Counted from the first letter of the stretch, positions 19,387 to 28,750 are shown. The stretch: DNA of 64,000 bases from Carboxylicivirga agarovorans (GCF_050589845.1 NZ_JBNGPA010000027.1:13813-77812), one strand, 5' to 3'. Translations and numbers: made by a program. Notes: generated by a model not told the origin, from the letters alone.

Positions 19387-20064
19387 TTACTCTTCCAGTA
19401 AATCTGGTCGAATCTTTTTGGTTCGTTCATAAGCCTGCTGCTCACGCCATTCATCTATTTTAGCCTGATTACCACTTAACAGAACATCAGGAACTTTCCA
19501 GCCATTGTAATCGGCAGGACGTGTATAAACCGGCGGCGATAGTAAATCATCCTGGAAGCTATCTGTTAAGGCCGACGTTTCATCGGACATAACACCTGGT
19601 ATTAACCTGATGATAGCATCAGACACAACAGCGGCAGCCAGCTCACCTCCTGTCAACACATAATCGCCTATGGATATTTCCATTGTCACATAGTGATCAC
19701 GTATCCGTTGATCAACACCCTTATAATGACCACATAATATGATAATGTTCTCACACAATGAAAGTGTATTGGCGATGCGCTGCTCAAAGCGCTGTCCATC
19801 AGGAGTCATATATATCACATGATCGTAGTCACGTTCTGCTTTTAGCTTATCAATCAAATCGGCTATTGGCTGAATGGTCATCACCATGCCGGCACCACCA
19901 CCAAAAGCATAATCATCCACCTTTTTATGCTTGTCCAATGTATAATCACGAATATCGTGAAAATGCATCTCCACAAGCCCCTTATCAACAGCACGTTTCA
20001 TTATTGATTGTGTTAAAGGCCCTTCAAACATCTCCGGAAATAAGGTTAAAATATCTATGCGCAT
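19387..20064 (-). CDS. trmD: tRNA (guanine-37-N1) methyltransferase
   Basis: TrmD methylates N1 of G37 next to the anticodon of tRNAs reading CNN codons, using S-adenosylmethionine, and prevents +1 frameshifting. The 225-residue length is standard. Family motifs are visible: MRIDILTLFPEMF at the start, DDYAFGGGAGMVM, ILCGHYKGVDQR, and the SAM trefoil-knot region EISIGDYVLTGGELAA. In many bacteria trmD sits with rpsP-rimM-trmD-rplS. Here it is alone, and rplS is 31 kb away. It has its own exact -7 element 21 nt upstream of the ATG. Confidence 0.97.
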   Translation of the reverse strand: MRIDILTLFPEMFEGPLTQSIMKRAVDKGLVEMHFHDIRDYTLDKHKKVDDYAFGGGAGMVMTIQPIADLIDKLKAERDYDHVIYMTPDGQRFEQRIANTLSLCENIIILCGHYKGVDQRIRDHYVTMEISIGDYVLTGGELAAAVVSDAIIRLIPGVMSDETSALTDSFQDDLLSPPVYTRPADYNGWKVPDVLLSGNQAKIDEWREQQAYERTKKIRPDLLEE

Positions 20065-20390
20065 GATTATTCCTCAATTTTTGGCAAAGATAGAAAAATG
20101 AAGTTCGAAGTCCGAAACTTTAAGTCCAATGTTTTTCTCAGTCATTGCAATGGAAAGCAATCAAGCTATTAACCTTTTCATGTTAAAGGTGCGAAACGCA
20201 TTAAATGTGGTAGCAGTTAAATACACGCCTGTGTTTTAAAGTTTATTACATCGCTGTCGTATATACATGTACTATTGACCTCTTTTTAAGCATAAAAATT
20301 TGCCTATTGCACGATTTACAATATATTCGTATAAAATAAATTCATGCTAAGGTAATTATATACCTGGCACTGTAAACGAACTCAAAGCTT
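20065..20390. other. Divergent intergenic region trmD / DUF349 gene
   Basis: These 326 bp hold the trmD -7 element (20085-20092) and, beyond it, a CGGACTTCG motif on the minus strand that recurs upstream of kdsA. A one-mismatch -7 box (TATATTCG, 20322-20329) may serve the DUF349 gene. I saw no other signal. Confidence 0.55.
20085..20092 (-). promoter_or_regulatory. -7 promoter element for trmD
   Basis: TATCTTTG on the minus strand matches TAnnTTTG exactly, 21 nt before the trmD ATG. Confidence 0.65.
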
Positions 20391-22313
20391 ATGGAAGCAC
20401 AAGACCTAAACAAACCAGGAGAAAACGATGGTTTGAATTCAGACAAACAAGCTGAAAATACGCCTGCTAGCAACACACCTGAAAACAAGGTGCCTACTCC
20501 TGCGGATGAAACTACCGCTGAAGAAAACCAAACTATTGAACCTTCTTCTGAAGAGATTGTCGAAACTCCTGAGACTGAGGAAAAGCATACTGAACTGGAA
20601 CCTGTTGACCACATCATGCTGACCAAAGAAGATTTGGTAAAACGCTTAAAATATGTGCTAAAGGATTTTCCTGTTGAAAATATCAAAGAAGAAGTTGAAG
20701 CAATAAAATCTGCCTTCTACAAGAAACATGCTGCCGAGGTCGATGATTTAAAACGCAAGTTTATTGAATCAGGTGAAAAAGAAGAAGATTTCACCGCTCC
20801 TGTCGATACCAATGAAGTTGACCTAAAGGGATATTTAAAGGAATTCAAAGAGCGCCGCGCCGAGTTCAACAAACGCCTTGAAGAAGAAAAGGCAGCCAAC
20901 CTGCAAGCTAAACTTGATGTTATTGAAGGCATCAAAGAGCTTATTAATGGTAAGGAATCGTTAAATGAAACCTTCCAGCATTTCAGAGAATTACAAGAAA
21001 AATGGCGTAACATAGGCGTGATTCCACAAAACCGTGTTCATGACCTTTGGGAAACCTACAACCATACCATTGAAAGTTTTTACAGCTATATTAAGATCAA
21101 TAAAGAATTGCGCGACCTGGACCTGAAAAAGAACATGGAAGCCAAAGTTGATCTATGCGAAAAGGCTGAAAAATTACTCCTGGAACCTACAATTGTTAAG
21201 GCATTTAAAACACTTCAGAAATACCACGAGCAATGGCGCGAAATTGGTCCTGTACCTCGTGAGCAGAAAGAAGAACTATGGGCGCGCTTTAAAGAGGCAA
21301 CTTCAAGCATCAATAAGCGTCACCAGGAATATTTTGAAGGATTGAAAGATCAACTGCAGAAAAACCTGGAGGCTAAAACTGAATTGTGCGAAAAAGCAGA
21401 AGTCTTATCGGCACTGGAACTGCATTCACCAAAAGAATGGGAAGCGAAAAGTAAAGAATTGATCGAGCTACAGACCATTTGGAAAACCATTGGTTTTGCT
21501 CCTAAAAAAGATAACAACAAGATCTATGAGCGGTTCCGCTCGGCTTGTGATACATTCTTTAATAACAAACGTCAGTTCTTCAAGTCTTACAAATCAGAAC
21601 AGGCACATAATTTACAGTTAAAGACCGATCTATGCGTTCAGGCTGAAAGTATGAAAGAGAGTACTGACTGGAAGCGCACTACCGACGAATACATCAAAAT
21701 ACAAAAGAAGTGGAAAGAAATTGGCCCTGTGCCACGTAAACAGAGTGATGCTATCTGGAAACGTTTCAGAACGGCTTGTGATGCATTCTTTGATCATAAG
21801 AACAAGTTCTTTAATAAGAAAGACGAGTCTCAGGATGAAAACCTGAAACTGAAACTCGCCTTAATTGAAGAAGTGAAAGCTTTTGAACCAAGTGATAATG
21901 CTGAAGAAAACTTCCAGAAGTTACAGGCATACCAGCACCGCTGGAATGAGATAGGTCATGTACCAATTAAGGAGAAGGACCGTGTTAATCAGGAATTCCG
22001 TTCACATATCAACCACTATTTTGATAATCTGAATCTGAACGAATTTGAGAAGAACGTTGAGAAATTCAGAAATAAAATTGAAAGCTATAAAACGGAGCAT
22101 GCTAATGATAAATTAACGCAAGAGCGTAATAAGATCATTAATAAGCTGAAGCAAATTGAAAACGATATTACCGTTTGGGAAAACAACATTGGTTTCTTTG
22201 CCAAATCTAAAAAATCAGATGCCCTTGTTCGTGATTTCCAGCATAAGATCGAAACCGGACGACGCAATATCAAGCTTCTGAATAAAAAGCTGGATATGCT
22301 TGAGGACATGTAA
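20391..22313 (+). CDS. Protein with five DUF349 repeats
   Basis: This 640-residue, highly charged, mostly helical protein opens with about 80 residues of disordered Glu/Pro/Thr-rich sequence. Five DUF349 repeats follow. Each starts with a pattern like LQEKWRNIGVIPQ, WREIGPVPREQ, WKTIGFAPKK, WKEIGPVPRK or WNEIGHVPIK, followed by a W.RF.-type helix. A coiled-coil C-terminus ends in LLNKKLDMLEDM. DUF349 proteins are widespread in Bacteroidota and Actinobacteria; no molecular function is firmly established. The repeats suggest an elongated helical scaffold. It is a single-gene unit ending in a clear hairpin terminator. Confidence 0.9.
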   Translation: MEAQDLNKPGENDGLNSDKQAENTPASNTPENKVPTPADETTAEENQTIEPSSEEIVETPETEEKHTELEPVDHIMLTKEDLVKRLKYVLKDFPVENIKEEVEAIKSAFYKKHAAEVDDLKRKFIESGEKEEDFTAPVDTNEVDLKGYLKEFKERRAEFNKRLEEEKAANLQAKLDVIEGIKELINGKESLNETFQHFRELQEKWRNIGVIPQNRVHDLWETYNHTIESFYSYIKINKELRDLDLKKNMEAKVDLCEKAEKLLLEPTIVKAFKTLQKYHEQWREIGPVPREQKEELWARFKEATSSINKRHQEYFEGLKDQLQKNLEAKTELCEKAEVLSALELHSPKEWEAKSKELIELQTIWKTIGFAPKKDNNKIYERFRSACDTFFNNKRQFFKSYKSEQAHNLQLKTDLCVQAESMKESTDWKRTTDEYIKIQKKWKEIGPVPRKQSDAIWKRFRTACDAFFDHKNKFFNKKDESQDENLKLKLALIEEVKAFEPSDNAEENFQKLQAYQHRWNEIGHVPIKEKDRVNQEFRSHINHYFDNLNLNEFEKNVEKFRNKIESYKTEHANDKLTQERNKIINKLKQIENDITVWENNIGFFAKSKKSDALVRDFQHKIETGRRNIKLLNKKLDMLEDM

Positions 22314-22333
22314 AAGTTAAATACAGAATAGTT

Positions 22334-22368
22334 GAAAGGTCGGCCTGATGCCGGCCTTTCTTCGTTTT
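22334..22368 (+). terminator. Intrinsic terminator after DUF349 gene
   Basis: GAAAGGTCGGC / GCCGGCCTTTC with a 5-nt loop is followed by TTCGTTTT, 21 nt after the stop codon. Confidence 0.8.
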
Positions 22369-22573
22369 AATTAATATATTCCACAAACTGTCAATCCAGT
22401 TTCGTCATGGAGAGCTTTACGCAGGGCAGTAGGCTCTCCCCCCTTATTGTCTAAGTGATACGCAACTTTTTCCATCAGAAAGCATTCTATCAAAGTAATT
22501 GCAACGATCCATATTTAACAATCCGGGCAAATCAACATTCCTGCAAATAATACAAACTAATCCCCCTTCCCGA

Positions 22574-22603
22574 TTTGCACAATACAGAATGATGCTATCT
22601 TTG
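22574..22603 (+). promoter_or_regulatory. -33/-7 promoter for SNF2-type helicase
   Basis: TTTG at 22574-22577, an 18-nt spacer and TATCTTTG at 22596-22603 form a near-consensus Bacteroidota promoter 49 nt before the ATG. Confidence 0.7.
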
Positions 22604-22652
22604 TTGGTTCGTTTAATTCAATCAAACACTCAAAATAAATTATTGCAAAGTT

Positions 22653-25586
22653 ATGGAGCAATTTATCACGGTTATCTCTGAGAAGCGCAATATTGGATTT
22701 ACTTTAATGCCTTTTTACGCGCAGACCAATGAAAACGGTGTATTGAAATTAGTTGAACAAGCAACACCTGAGCATATTGACAATGACCGTTTTGCCTTTT
22801 CAAAGGCACAGGTCGAAGTGCTTAAATTGCTCACCTCCATTAATGAACAGAGTCTGTTCAAGAAATTTTCAAAGCAGAAAAGCTTAAAGCTCTTTTTCGA
22901 CAAATTAGATGAACAGTTTACACATGATCATATTCGTCCACTAATGGATAGTAAAATATCACAGGCCCTTGAGATCATTGCCCTCGCTGACATTCCGGTA
23001 TTCCATAAAAACCCGAACTACAGCCATATGTACGATACTGATCGTATCAGGGTGCAAACATTGTTTCATGAGCCATTGTTTGATTTTACCCTCGAAAAAG
23101 CCGGCTTAAAATACACATTAAAGATAAAGACCGACAAAGGAGAAATGGGACTGACCAATCGTGAGATTGAAGAAATATGTGCCACGCCTGCTGTCTTTTT
23201 GATCAACAACCAGTTGTTCCGTTTTGAAAAAATTGATTCCAAGAAGTTCAAACCCTTCCTGCGGGTTAACCACCTCTTAATTCAACCTCGAAGCGTCGAT
23301 ACTTACATGTCAAGTTTTGTCGAAAACTGCATTCGTGACTACCCGGTAAAAGCTGAAGGTTTTTTTATTAATAATAAAGAAGTAAAGCTGGTTCCTATAT
23401 TGTTAATGGAAAAGGATCTGTCACAGCAGGCCGTTCTAACACTAAAGTTTCGTTACGATAATCGCGAATACCTGGCCGGAACACGCTCAACGGTTTTTGT
23501 GAATCATCGCAGCATGAAAGGGCATCATATCTTTGACCGTTTCCGTCGACATACCGATGAAGAAAACAGCATTGTGACTCAACTTAAAAAGCTCGGTCTC
23601 AAAGGCATCAGCGATTCACAATATAAGCCTGCAAACACCAACAATGAAAACATTGGGCTGCATGATACCATAGAGTGGCTCAATACCAACGCCAAGTCCC
23701 TAGCTGCGTCTGGTATTAAAGTCATTCAAAATGGCTGGGAAGATAATTACTATACCGGTTCGGCCAGGCTATCGATGAAATACGAAGAAGAAAATGACTG
23801 GTTTGACATTAAAGCCATTATTAAAATAGATGAGTTTGATATTCCTTTTCAAAGTATTCGTCAGCATATCCTAAGAGGTAAACGCGAATTCAAATTACCC
23901 AATAACCAACTTTTTATCATACCTGAAGAATGGTTTACCAGGTACACCGACCTCATGCATTTTGTTAATACTGATGATGATAAAATGACACTTGATAAAA
24001 TTCATTTTAATCTTCTCGAACAAGATAAACTGGAAGAAGCATCGCCAGAATGGCAAAAACGCATGGCGCAATTGCAGCAAAAAAGTATTGACTTCGACTC
24101 ACCTGATGGACTGGAAGCAACACTTCGCCCTTACCAGCTTGAAGGCTATACCTGGATGCGTATGCTTAACACCAACAAATTCGGCGGTATCCTGGCCGAC
24201 GATATGGGATTGGGTAAAACCATACAAACCATTGCCATGCTGCTTGATCAATATAGTTCTGCTAAGCAAATTAACGATTCTGAGAGCGCGGGTGAAGGTC
24301 AGTTATCAATGTTTGATGCAGTACAAGGGTTTAACACCACATCCCTACCGGCCAGTTTGATCGTAATGCCCACATCACTTGTACACAACTGGGCCAATGA
24401 GATAAAGAAGTTTGCCCCCCAGTTAAAAATATATCTATATACAGGAAATAACCGCACCAAATCAAAGGAAATTGGTAAAATATTTAAACATTACCATGTT
24501 GTACTGACCAGCTACGGTATTGCACGTAATGATATTGAATACCTCGACAACTACCAGTTTCATTACCTTATACTGGACGAAAGTCAGAACATTAAAAACC
24601 CTACATCAAAAATATACCAGGCTGTATCTGAACTAAAAGCCAGTAATAAGCTGGTACTGACCGGTACGCCCATTGAAAATGCTTTGGTTGACCTTTGGGC
24701 ACAAATGAATTTTGTAAACAACGGTTTATTGGGTAACCTTAATTTCTTTAAAAATCATTATGCGGGTCCTATTGAAAAGAAACGGGACGAAAGCAAGGAA
24801 CAGAAACTGCGAAAACTAATCAACCCGTTTATTCTGCGCCGCACCAAAGATATGGTAGCTAAAGACTTGCCACCTGTAACAGAACAAACACTAATCTGTG
24901 ATATGACAGAAGATCAGCAAAAGTTCTATGAGCGCGAGAAGTCTGGCATAAGAAATGAGTTGATGAAAGCCATTGAGCAGAATGGCGTTAATAAGAATGC
25001 CATTTTGGCTTTGCAGGCACTTACTAAACTTCGCCAGATAGCCAACCATCCGGCATTGGTTGATGAAGACTACCAGGGATCTTCGGGCAAGTATGAGCAA
25101 ATATTCCAGAAGCTTCATAATGCCATTAACGAAAATCATAAAGTACTGATATTCTCATCGTTTGTTAAGGACCTGGAGCTCATCGAGAAAGATTTAAAAC
25201 TGGAGAAAATCAAGTATGCCAAATTAACCGGTTCCACAACTGACAGGCAAAAAGTAATTAAGAGTTTTACAAATGACGAAGATTGTCGTGTCTTTTTAAT
25301 TTCTTTAAAAGCCGGAGGTGTTGGGCTCAACCTTATCGAAGCAGATTATGTATTTGTTCTAAATCCCTGGTGGAACCCGGCTGCAGAAGCGCAGGCGATT
25401 AATCGCGCACACCGTATTGGACAAACTAAGAATGTGTTTGTTTACAAATTTATATCTGCCGATAGTATTGAAGAAAAGATTGCTAAGCTGCAAGAGCGTA
25501 AAACAGAACTGGCAGACACGTTTATTACAACCAATAACCCGATAAAAGATTTGTCAGAAACCGAGCTTCGCGAATTATTTGCATAG
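22653..25586 (+). CDS. SNF2/RapA-type ATP-dependent helicase-like protein
   Basis: This 977-residue protein has an N-terminal region of about 450 residues without a recognised domain. A complete SNF2 ATPase follows: motif I DDMGLGKTIQT (about residue 515), motif II DESQNIKN (about 641), motif III LTGTPIEN, and C-terminal lobe motifs SLKAGGVGLNL and INRAHRIGQTKNVFVYKFI. Proteins of this type move on double-stranded DNA and remodel protein-DNA or RNA polymerase complexes; the bacterial role is often unclear. The intact motifs suggest an active ATPase. No defence-system partner genes (for example DISARM methylase or DrmB) are nearby, so I treat it as a housekeeping Swi2/Snf2 protein. Confidence 0.9.
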   Translation: MEQFITVISEKRNIGFTLMPFYAQTNENGVLKLVEQATPEHIDNDRFAFSKAQVEVLKLLTSINEQSLFKKFSKQKSLKLFFDKLDEQFTHDHIRPLMDSKISQALEIIALADIPVFHKNPNYSHMYDTDRIRVQTLFHEPLFDFTLEKAGLKYTLKIKTDKGEMGLTNREIEEICATPAVFLINNQLFRFEKIDSKKFKPFLRVNHLLIQPRSVDTYMSSFVENCIRDYPVKAEGFFINNKEVKLVPILLMEKDLSQQAVLTLKFRYDNREYLAGTRSTVFVNHRSMKGHHIFDRFRRHTDEENSIVTQLKKLGLKGISDSQYKPANTNNENIGLHDTIEWLNTNAKSLAASGIKVIQNGWEDNYYTGSARLSMKYEEENDWFDIKAIIKIDEFDIPFQSIRQHILRGKREFKLPNNQLFIIPEEWFTRYTDLMHFVNTDDDKMTLDKIHFNLLEQDKLEEASPEWQKRMAQLQQKSIDFDSPDGLEATLRPYQLEGYTWMRMLNTNKFGGILADDMGLGKTIQTIAMLLDQYSSAKQINDSESAGEGQLSMFDAVQGFNTTSLPASLIVMPTSLVHNWANEIKKFAPQLKIYLYTGNNRTKSKEIGKIFKHYHVVLTSYGIARNDIEYLDNYQFHYLILDESQNIKNPTSKIYQAVSELKASNKLVLTGTPIENALVDLWAQMNFVNNGLLGNLNFFKNHYAGPIEKKRDESKEQKLRKLINPFILRRTKDMVAKDLPPVTEQTLICDMTEDQQKFYEREKSGIRNELMKAIEQNGVNKNAILALQALTKLRQIANHPALVDEDYQGSSGKYEQIFQKLHNAINENHKVLIFSSFVKDLELIEKDLKLEKIKYAKLTGSTTDRQKVIKSFTNDEDCRVFLISLKAGGVGLNLIEADYVFVLNPWWNPAAEAQAINRAHRIGQTKNVFVYKFISADSIEEKIAKLQERKTELADTFITTNNPIKDLSETELRELFA

Positions 25587-25682
25587 TTTTTGATGCATCA
25601 GCGAAAGTTTAAATAATTTTAAGAAAAAAGGCATTAACCAATGCCATTAAATTGCGTAATACAACCAATAATAGGAAAGAAT

Positions 25683-26381
25683 ATGAAACTAACTAGCACA
25701 TTTGTACTTTTATTCGCTTTAATCATAAACTCACTGGCACAAGAACCAGATCATACTCAGATCAGAAAAGTAGGTTCTTTTGATAAAATAAAGGCATCTA
25801 AAGGCATTAACGTTACCCTTATTGAAGGTGATAAGGAGCAGGTTGATGTTCATATTAAAAATGCTGAAGTGACTGATGTAATCACAGAGGTTAAAAACCG
25901 TAAACTGACGGTTAAAATGAAAACCAAAATTTACAAAGATGTTCATGTACAGGTTTATGTCACCTATAAGCGTTTAAGGGAAATTGAAGCCGGATCGGGA
26001 GCTACCATTGATGCTGAAAACACGATCTATGCCGAAAGTCTTAAGTTACACGCCGGTACAGAGGCCAACATGTTACTTGATGTTGATGTAAACAGCCTTG
26101 AAGTAAGCGGCTCTACCTGTAAGATTGAAATTGAAGGTAAGACCAAATACCAGGAAGTAAGTATTGGTACTGGTGGTAAATACCTGGCATACAACCTAGA
26201 AAGCGATGAAACCTATGCCAAGGCCACATTAGGAAGTGTTGTTGAAGTGATGGCCAATGAGCGCTTAGGCGGAACTGCCGGTTCAGGCGGTGTTGTTTAT
26301 TACAAAGGTGATCCTAATAAAATTGAGAAAAAGGAAAACACTGGTGGTAAAGTGAAAAGAGAAAATGAAACCATTGACTAA
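25683..26381 (+). CDS. Secreted head GIN domain (DUF2807) protein
   Basis: I chose the ATG at 25683 (MKLTSTFVLLF), preceded by GGAAAG, since it begins a signal peptide ending at SLAQ; a 14-residue upstream extension lacks such features. The 232-residue product contains VGSFDKIKASKGINVTLIEGDKEQVDV, the start of the DUF2807 right-handed beta-helix (the quoted stretch is split across residues about 28-52). It then has repeated LEVSGST, AGSGA and TAGSGG turns typical of the fold. Such proteins are periplasmic or surface-exposed in Bacteroidota, with unknown function. The tail is Lys/Glu-rich. It is a single-gene unit ending in a strong terminator shared with the flavin reductase gene. Confidence 0.85.
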   Translation: MKLTSTFVLLFALIINSLAQEPDHTQIRKVGSFDKIKASKGINVTLIEGDKEQVDVHIKNAEVTDVITEVKNRKLTVKMKTKIYKDVHVQVYVTYKRLREIEAGSGATIDAENTIYAESLKLHAGTEANMLLDVDVNSLEVSGSTCKIEIEGKTKYQEVSIGTGGKYLAYNLESDETYAKATLGSVVEVMANERLGGTAGSGGVVYYKGDPNKIEKKENTGGKVKRENETID

Positions 26382-26400
26382 TATAATGTCAAGCTCAATA

Positions 26401-26430
26401 AAAAACCCGGCTTATCAGCCGGGTTTTTTA
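26401..26430. terminator. Bidirectional terminator
   Basis: AAAAACCCGG CTTATCAG CCGGGTTTTTT, flanked by A and T runs, serves both the DUF2807 gene (+) and the flavin reductase gene (-). Confidence 0.9.
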
Positions 26431-27027
26431 TTATTTCTTTCTGCCTGTTCTTCTTCTTTTCTTTTTCTTTTCAACAGCATATCCAAATTTACCAATTTTC
26501 TTTCCTACTTCGAAATAATGACCATGTGAGTAACAAATGGGCTTTGCTTTTTGAAGACTAAAAGCACCTGTTGCTTCATCAATGTACTTTTCATCAGCCT
26601 TAACATTTACCACTTCGGCCATAAACATATCGTGCGTTCCAAGCTCTTTAATATCTGTGACCTTACACTCAATGTTAATGGGCGATTCTTCTATAATTGG
26701 CGCACTGACAACAGAGGCTTTTCCTGGTGTCAGATGCATCTCTTCAAACTTATTGTACTGACGGCCAGAACGCACACCGCACCAATCAGTAGCATAAGCC
26801 AAATCTTTTGTAGTAAGGTTAATAACAAACTCACCGGTTTCCTTTAATGTTTGATATGAATGACGCCCTTTACGAACAGAAATATAGCACATTGGTGGAT
26901 CTGAACAGATCGTTCCTGTCCAGGCAATGGTAATAATATTATAGTTCTCGGGCGAATTACCAACAGTTACCATTACTGCTGGCAAGGGATATATCATATT
27001 TCCCGGTTTCCAGTCTTGCTTTGCCAT
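26431..27027 (-). CDS. Flavin reductase-like FMN-binding protein
   Basis: This 198-residue protein belongs to the flavin reductase/flavoredoxin group, with a split-barrel FMN-binding fold. MIYPLPAVMVTVG and NIITIAWTGTICSDPPMCYISVR near the N-terminus (second motif spans about residues 30-52) form the flavin site. GEFVINLTTKDLAYATDWCG is the next conserved strand-helix. The extreme C-terminus is a highly basic KKKKRRRTGRKK tail, which is unusual for the family and could bind nucleic acid or membrane. It would pass electrons from a reduced nicotinamide or other donor to an acceptor; the partner is unknown. Confidence 0.88.
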   Translation of the reverse strand: MAKQDWKPGNMIYPLPAVMVTVGNSPENYNIITIAWTGTICSDPPMCYISVRKGRHSYQTLKETGEFVINLTTKDLAYATDWCGVRSGRQYNKFEEMHLTPGKASVVSAPIIEESPINIECKVTDIKELGTHDMFMAEVVNVKADEKYIDEATGAFSLQKAKPICYSHGHYFEVGKKIGKFGYAVEKKKKRRRTGRKK

Positions 27028-27071
27028 CTTACAGCCTTTTTACTTTAAATTGAGCCTAAAATTATATTTCA

Positions 27072-27079
27072 CAAAGATA
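27072..27079 (-). promoter_or_regulatory. -7 promoter element for flavin reductase gene
   Basis: TATCTTTG on the minus strand is an exact TAnnTTTG match, 44 nt before the ATG. Confidence 0.6.
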
Positions 27080-27290
27080 CATCACTTCATTCAAAGCCTC
27101 TTCAAGAATCGTGAGTTTGTAATGATCAACATAACTAAAGTCGTGGAAAAGTTATGACAGACCAAATAAGCCACCATTTACCTTATGCAATTGTCTGGTA
27201 ATTTAATAAAAAGAACACTATCAAAACTCCATATACGTGAATTATAATACTTACTTGTCATAATAACGAAATTAACTTAACTCTTAATAC

Positions 27291-27872
27291 ATGAAGAAAG
27301 CTTTATTTATTGTGCTTTTGGGTGTAATGCATCTGCATCTTGTCGCGCAAAAAGATGAGATCAGCGTGACCTACTCACCCTTATCACTGTACCGACTTGA
27401 AAAATGGGTTGAAGGGACGGGTAACGATCAGCACAATTACAAGGTACTTGGAGCCTTTAACCTGAACTATTACCGCTACATTAATTCATGGCTTAAACTT
27501 GGTGTCAATGTGATGTATGACTATGCTTCTGTCGAAGGCTCAGGCAGTCCCTATTATTATACACCCTATTCGGTCTCTTCCCTGGCAAATTTAACATATA
27601 AATCTTCTAAACATGCGTTTGTAGTCGCACCACAAATTGATTTTGAATACTTAAATCATCCTAAATTTAAACTTAGCAGTGGCATGTCCCTAGGTTATGC
27701 AAATGAAAACTTTACAACGACAGGCGGTATCAATACCAATGTTGATATTGACGGGGTAACGGTACATTTTAATTTTGTTAGTTTTCGATGGGGACAAAAA
27801 CATGGTTTGTGCGGCAGCCTTGGTGCCGGTTATAAAGGCATCCTAAACGTCGGCTATTTCGTCAGATTTTAA
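27291..27872 (+). CDS. Small secreted barrel-like protein of unknown function
   Basis: This 193-residue protein has a signal peptide (MKKALFIVLLGVMHLHLVAQ). The mature part alternates aromatic and polar residues in strand-like stretches (FNLNYYRYINSWLKLGVNVMY, FVVAPQIDFEYL, LCGSLGAGYKGILNVGYF) and ends in Phe, features of small outer membrane beta-barrels. I recognise no named family. It is a single-gene unit with two hairpins downstream. The barrel reading is an inference from composition. Confidence 0.65.
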   Translation: MKKALFIVLLGVMHLHLVAQKDEISVTYSPLSLYRLEKWVEGTGNDQHNYKVLGAFNLNYYRYINSWLKLGVNVMYDYASVEGSGSPYYYTPYSVSSLANLTYKSSKHAFVVAPQIDFEYLNHPKFKLSSGMSLGYANENFTTTGGINTNVDIDGVTVHFNFVSFRWGQKHGLCGSLGAGYKGILNVGYFVRF

Positions 27873-27879
27873 TAGTGAC

Positions 27880-27905
27880 GGGCATTGCAATTGTATTGCA
27901 AGCCC
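27880..27905 (+). terminator. Hairpin after barrel-like gene
   Basis: GGGC(A)TTGCAA pairs with TTGCAAGCCC with one bulged A, 8 nt after the stop codon. A T-run is lacking, so termination here is uncertain. Confidence 0.45.
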
Positions 27906-27921
27906 TATATGAATGAATAAA

Positions 27922-27971
27922 GCAAGGCCCACAAAAACTGAAATCAAACTACAGTCATTTGGGGGCTTTGC
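27922..27971. terminator. Imperfect hairpin between convergent genes
   Basis: GCAAGGCCCACAAA pairs with TTTGGGGGCTTTGC with two mismatches. It lies between the ends of the convergent barrel-like and DoxX genes, and may end transcription in both directions. Confidence 0.45.
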
Positions 27972-27995
27972 CAACTATTACTATGCTTAGATAGC

Positions 27996-28349
27996 TTATC
28001 GTTTTCGTCCGAATATATACGAAACAATCAATAATGCCAATGCGACATAAGCGCCTCCTTCTTCCCCATCATTCACACTAATATGGGCAGCCGCAGCCAA
28101 TACAAAGTCAAAGAAAAAACCGGCATAAGCCCATTCTTTAAGTACTTTTGATTTGTTGGTGAGAATAGCTAATAGTCCAAATAATTTGGCAATGGCAAGT
28201 GGGTAAATAATATAAGTGGGATAACCCAGCTTTATGAATGCCTCATTAATGGCGGCATTATTAAAAATGTACATACCTGCAGACATCAGCATCATGGCAG
28301 ACAACAATCCTGTTGCTATCCAGTAAATTATTTTGTCTCTTTTACTCAT
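27996..28349 (-). CDS. DoxX-like small membrane protein
   Basis: This 117-residue protein has four hydrophobic helices and the DoxX-like family core: IIYWIATGLLSAMMLMSAG, then LGYPTYIIYPLAIAKLFG, and KEWAYAGFFFDFVLAAAAH. DoxX-like proteins are small four-helix inner membrane proteins. Some relatives support thiosulfate:quinone oxidation, but most members in Bacteroidota have no known role. It is a single-gene unit. Confidence 0.85.
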   Translation of the reverse strand: MSKRDKIIYWIATGLLSAMMLMSAGMYIFNNAAINEAFIKLGYPTYIIYPLAIAKLFGLLAILTNKSKVLKEWAYAGFFFDFVLAAAAHISVNDGEEGGAYVALALLIVSYIFGRKR

Positions 28350-28529
28350 TTATTTGTGTTTTAGTCGTTAAATAAATTTCCAGATATGAAACAAAACAGA
28401 TAGTTAAAAGTTGAAATGACTTTGGATGCCATTGTAACAGGACAACGAGATAACGCTTTAATACTCTATTATTGTAATACTTATAAAACCACACATACAC
28501 TTTGAATAATCCCTGCTACCATATTTTTA

Positions 28530-28610
28530 AAAAACCCTCGGTATCTTTTTGAAAAATCTTCGGTACCCTTTTGAAAAACCTTCGGTATCTTTTTGAAAAA
28601 ACCTGGTACC
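28530..28610. repeat. 22-bp tandem repeat, 3.7 copies
   Basis: Three full 22-bp units at 28530-28551, 28552-28573 and 28574-28595 share the core CGGTA(T/C)C(T/C)TTTTG with an A5 spacer. A fourth, partial unit runs to 28610. The period of 22 is not a multiple of 3, so it is not coding. No spacers differ, so it is not a CRISPR array. Confidence 0.85.
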
Positions 28611-28750
28611 ATAATTAATAAAGTCCTGCTTGCTTTTAGTGAAAATTCCGTTGTATGGAATTTTACACAATAGTTGGGCCAAGCAAAAGCTTTCTTCTTA
28701 GAAGTTTTATTGGCCTTATTCTTTTTACGTGTGGTGTGCTGAAATAAACA

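Larger units (their letters stand above)
22314..22652. other. Intergenic region before SNF2-type helicase
   Basis: These 339 bp contain the DUF349 terminator and the promoter elements of the next gene. A 60-codon reading frame starting at 22499 crosses the promoter and overlaps the helicase start, so I do not consider it a gene. Confidence 0.6.

Noticed and set aside
22499..22681. Small ORF before the SNF2-type gene
   Set aside because: It spans the promoter and overlaps the helicase start, and its composition is not protein-like.
22653..25586. DISARM or other defence helicase
   Set aside because: No methyltransferase, DrmB-like or other partner genes flank this SNF2-type protein; its neighbours are housekeeping genes.
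28530..28610. CRISPR array
   Set aside because: The 22-bp units are directly adjacent without unique spacers and no cas gene is present.
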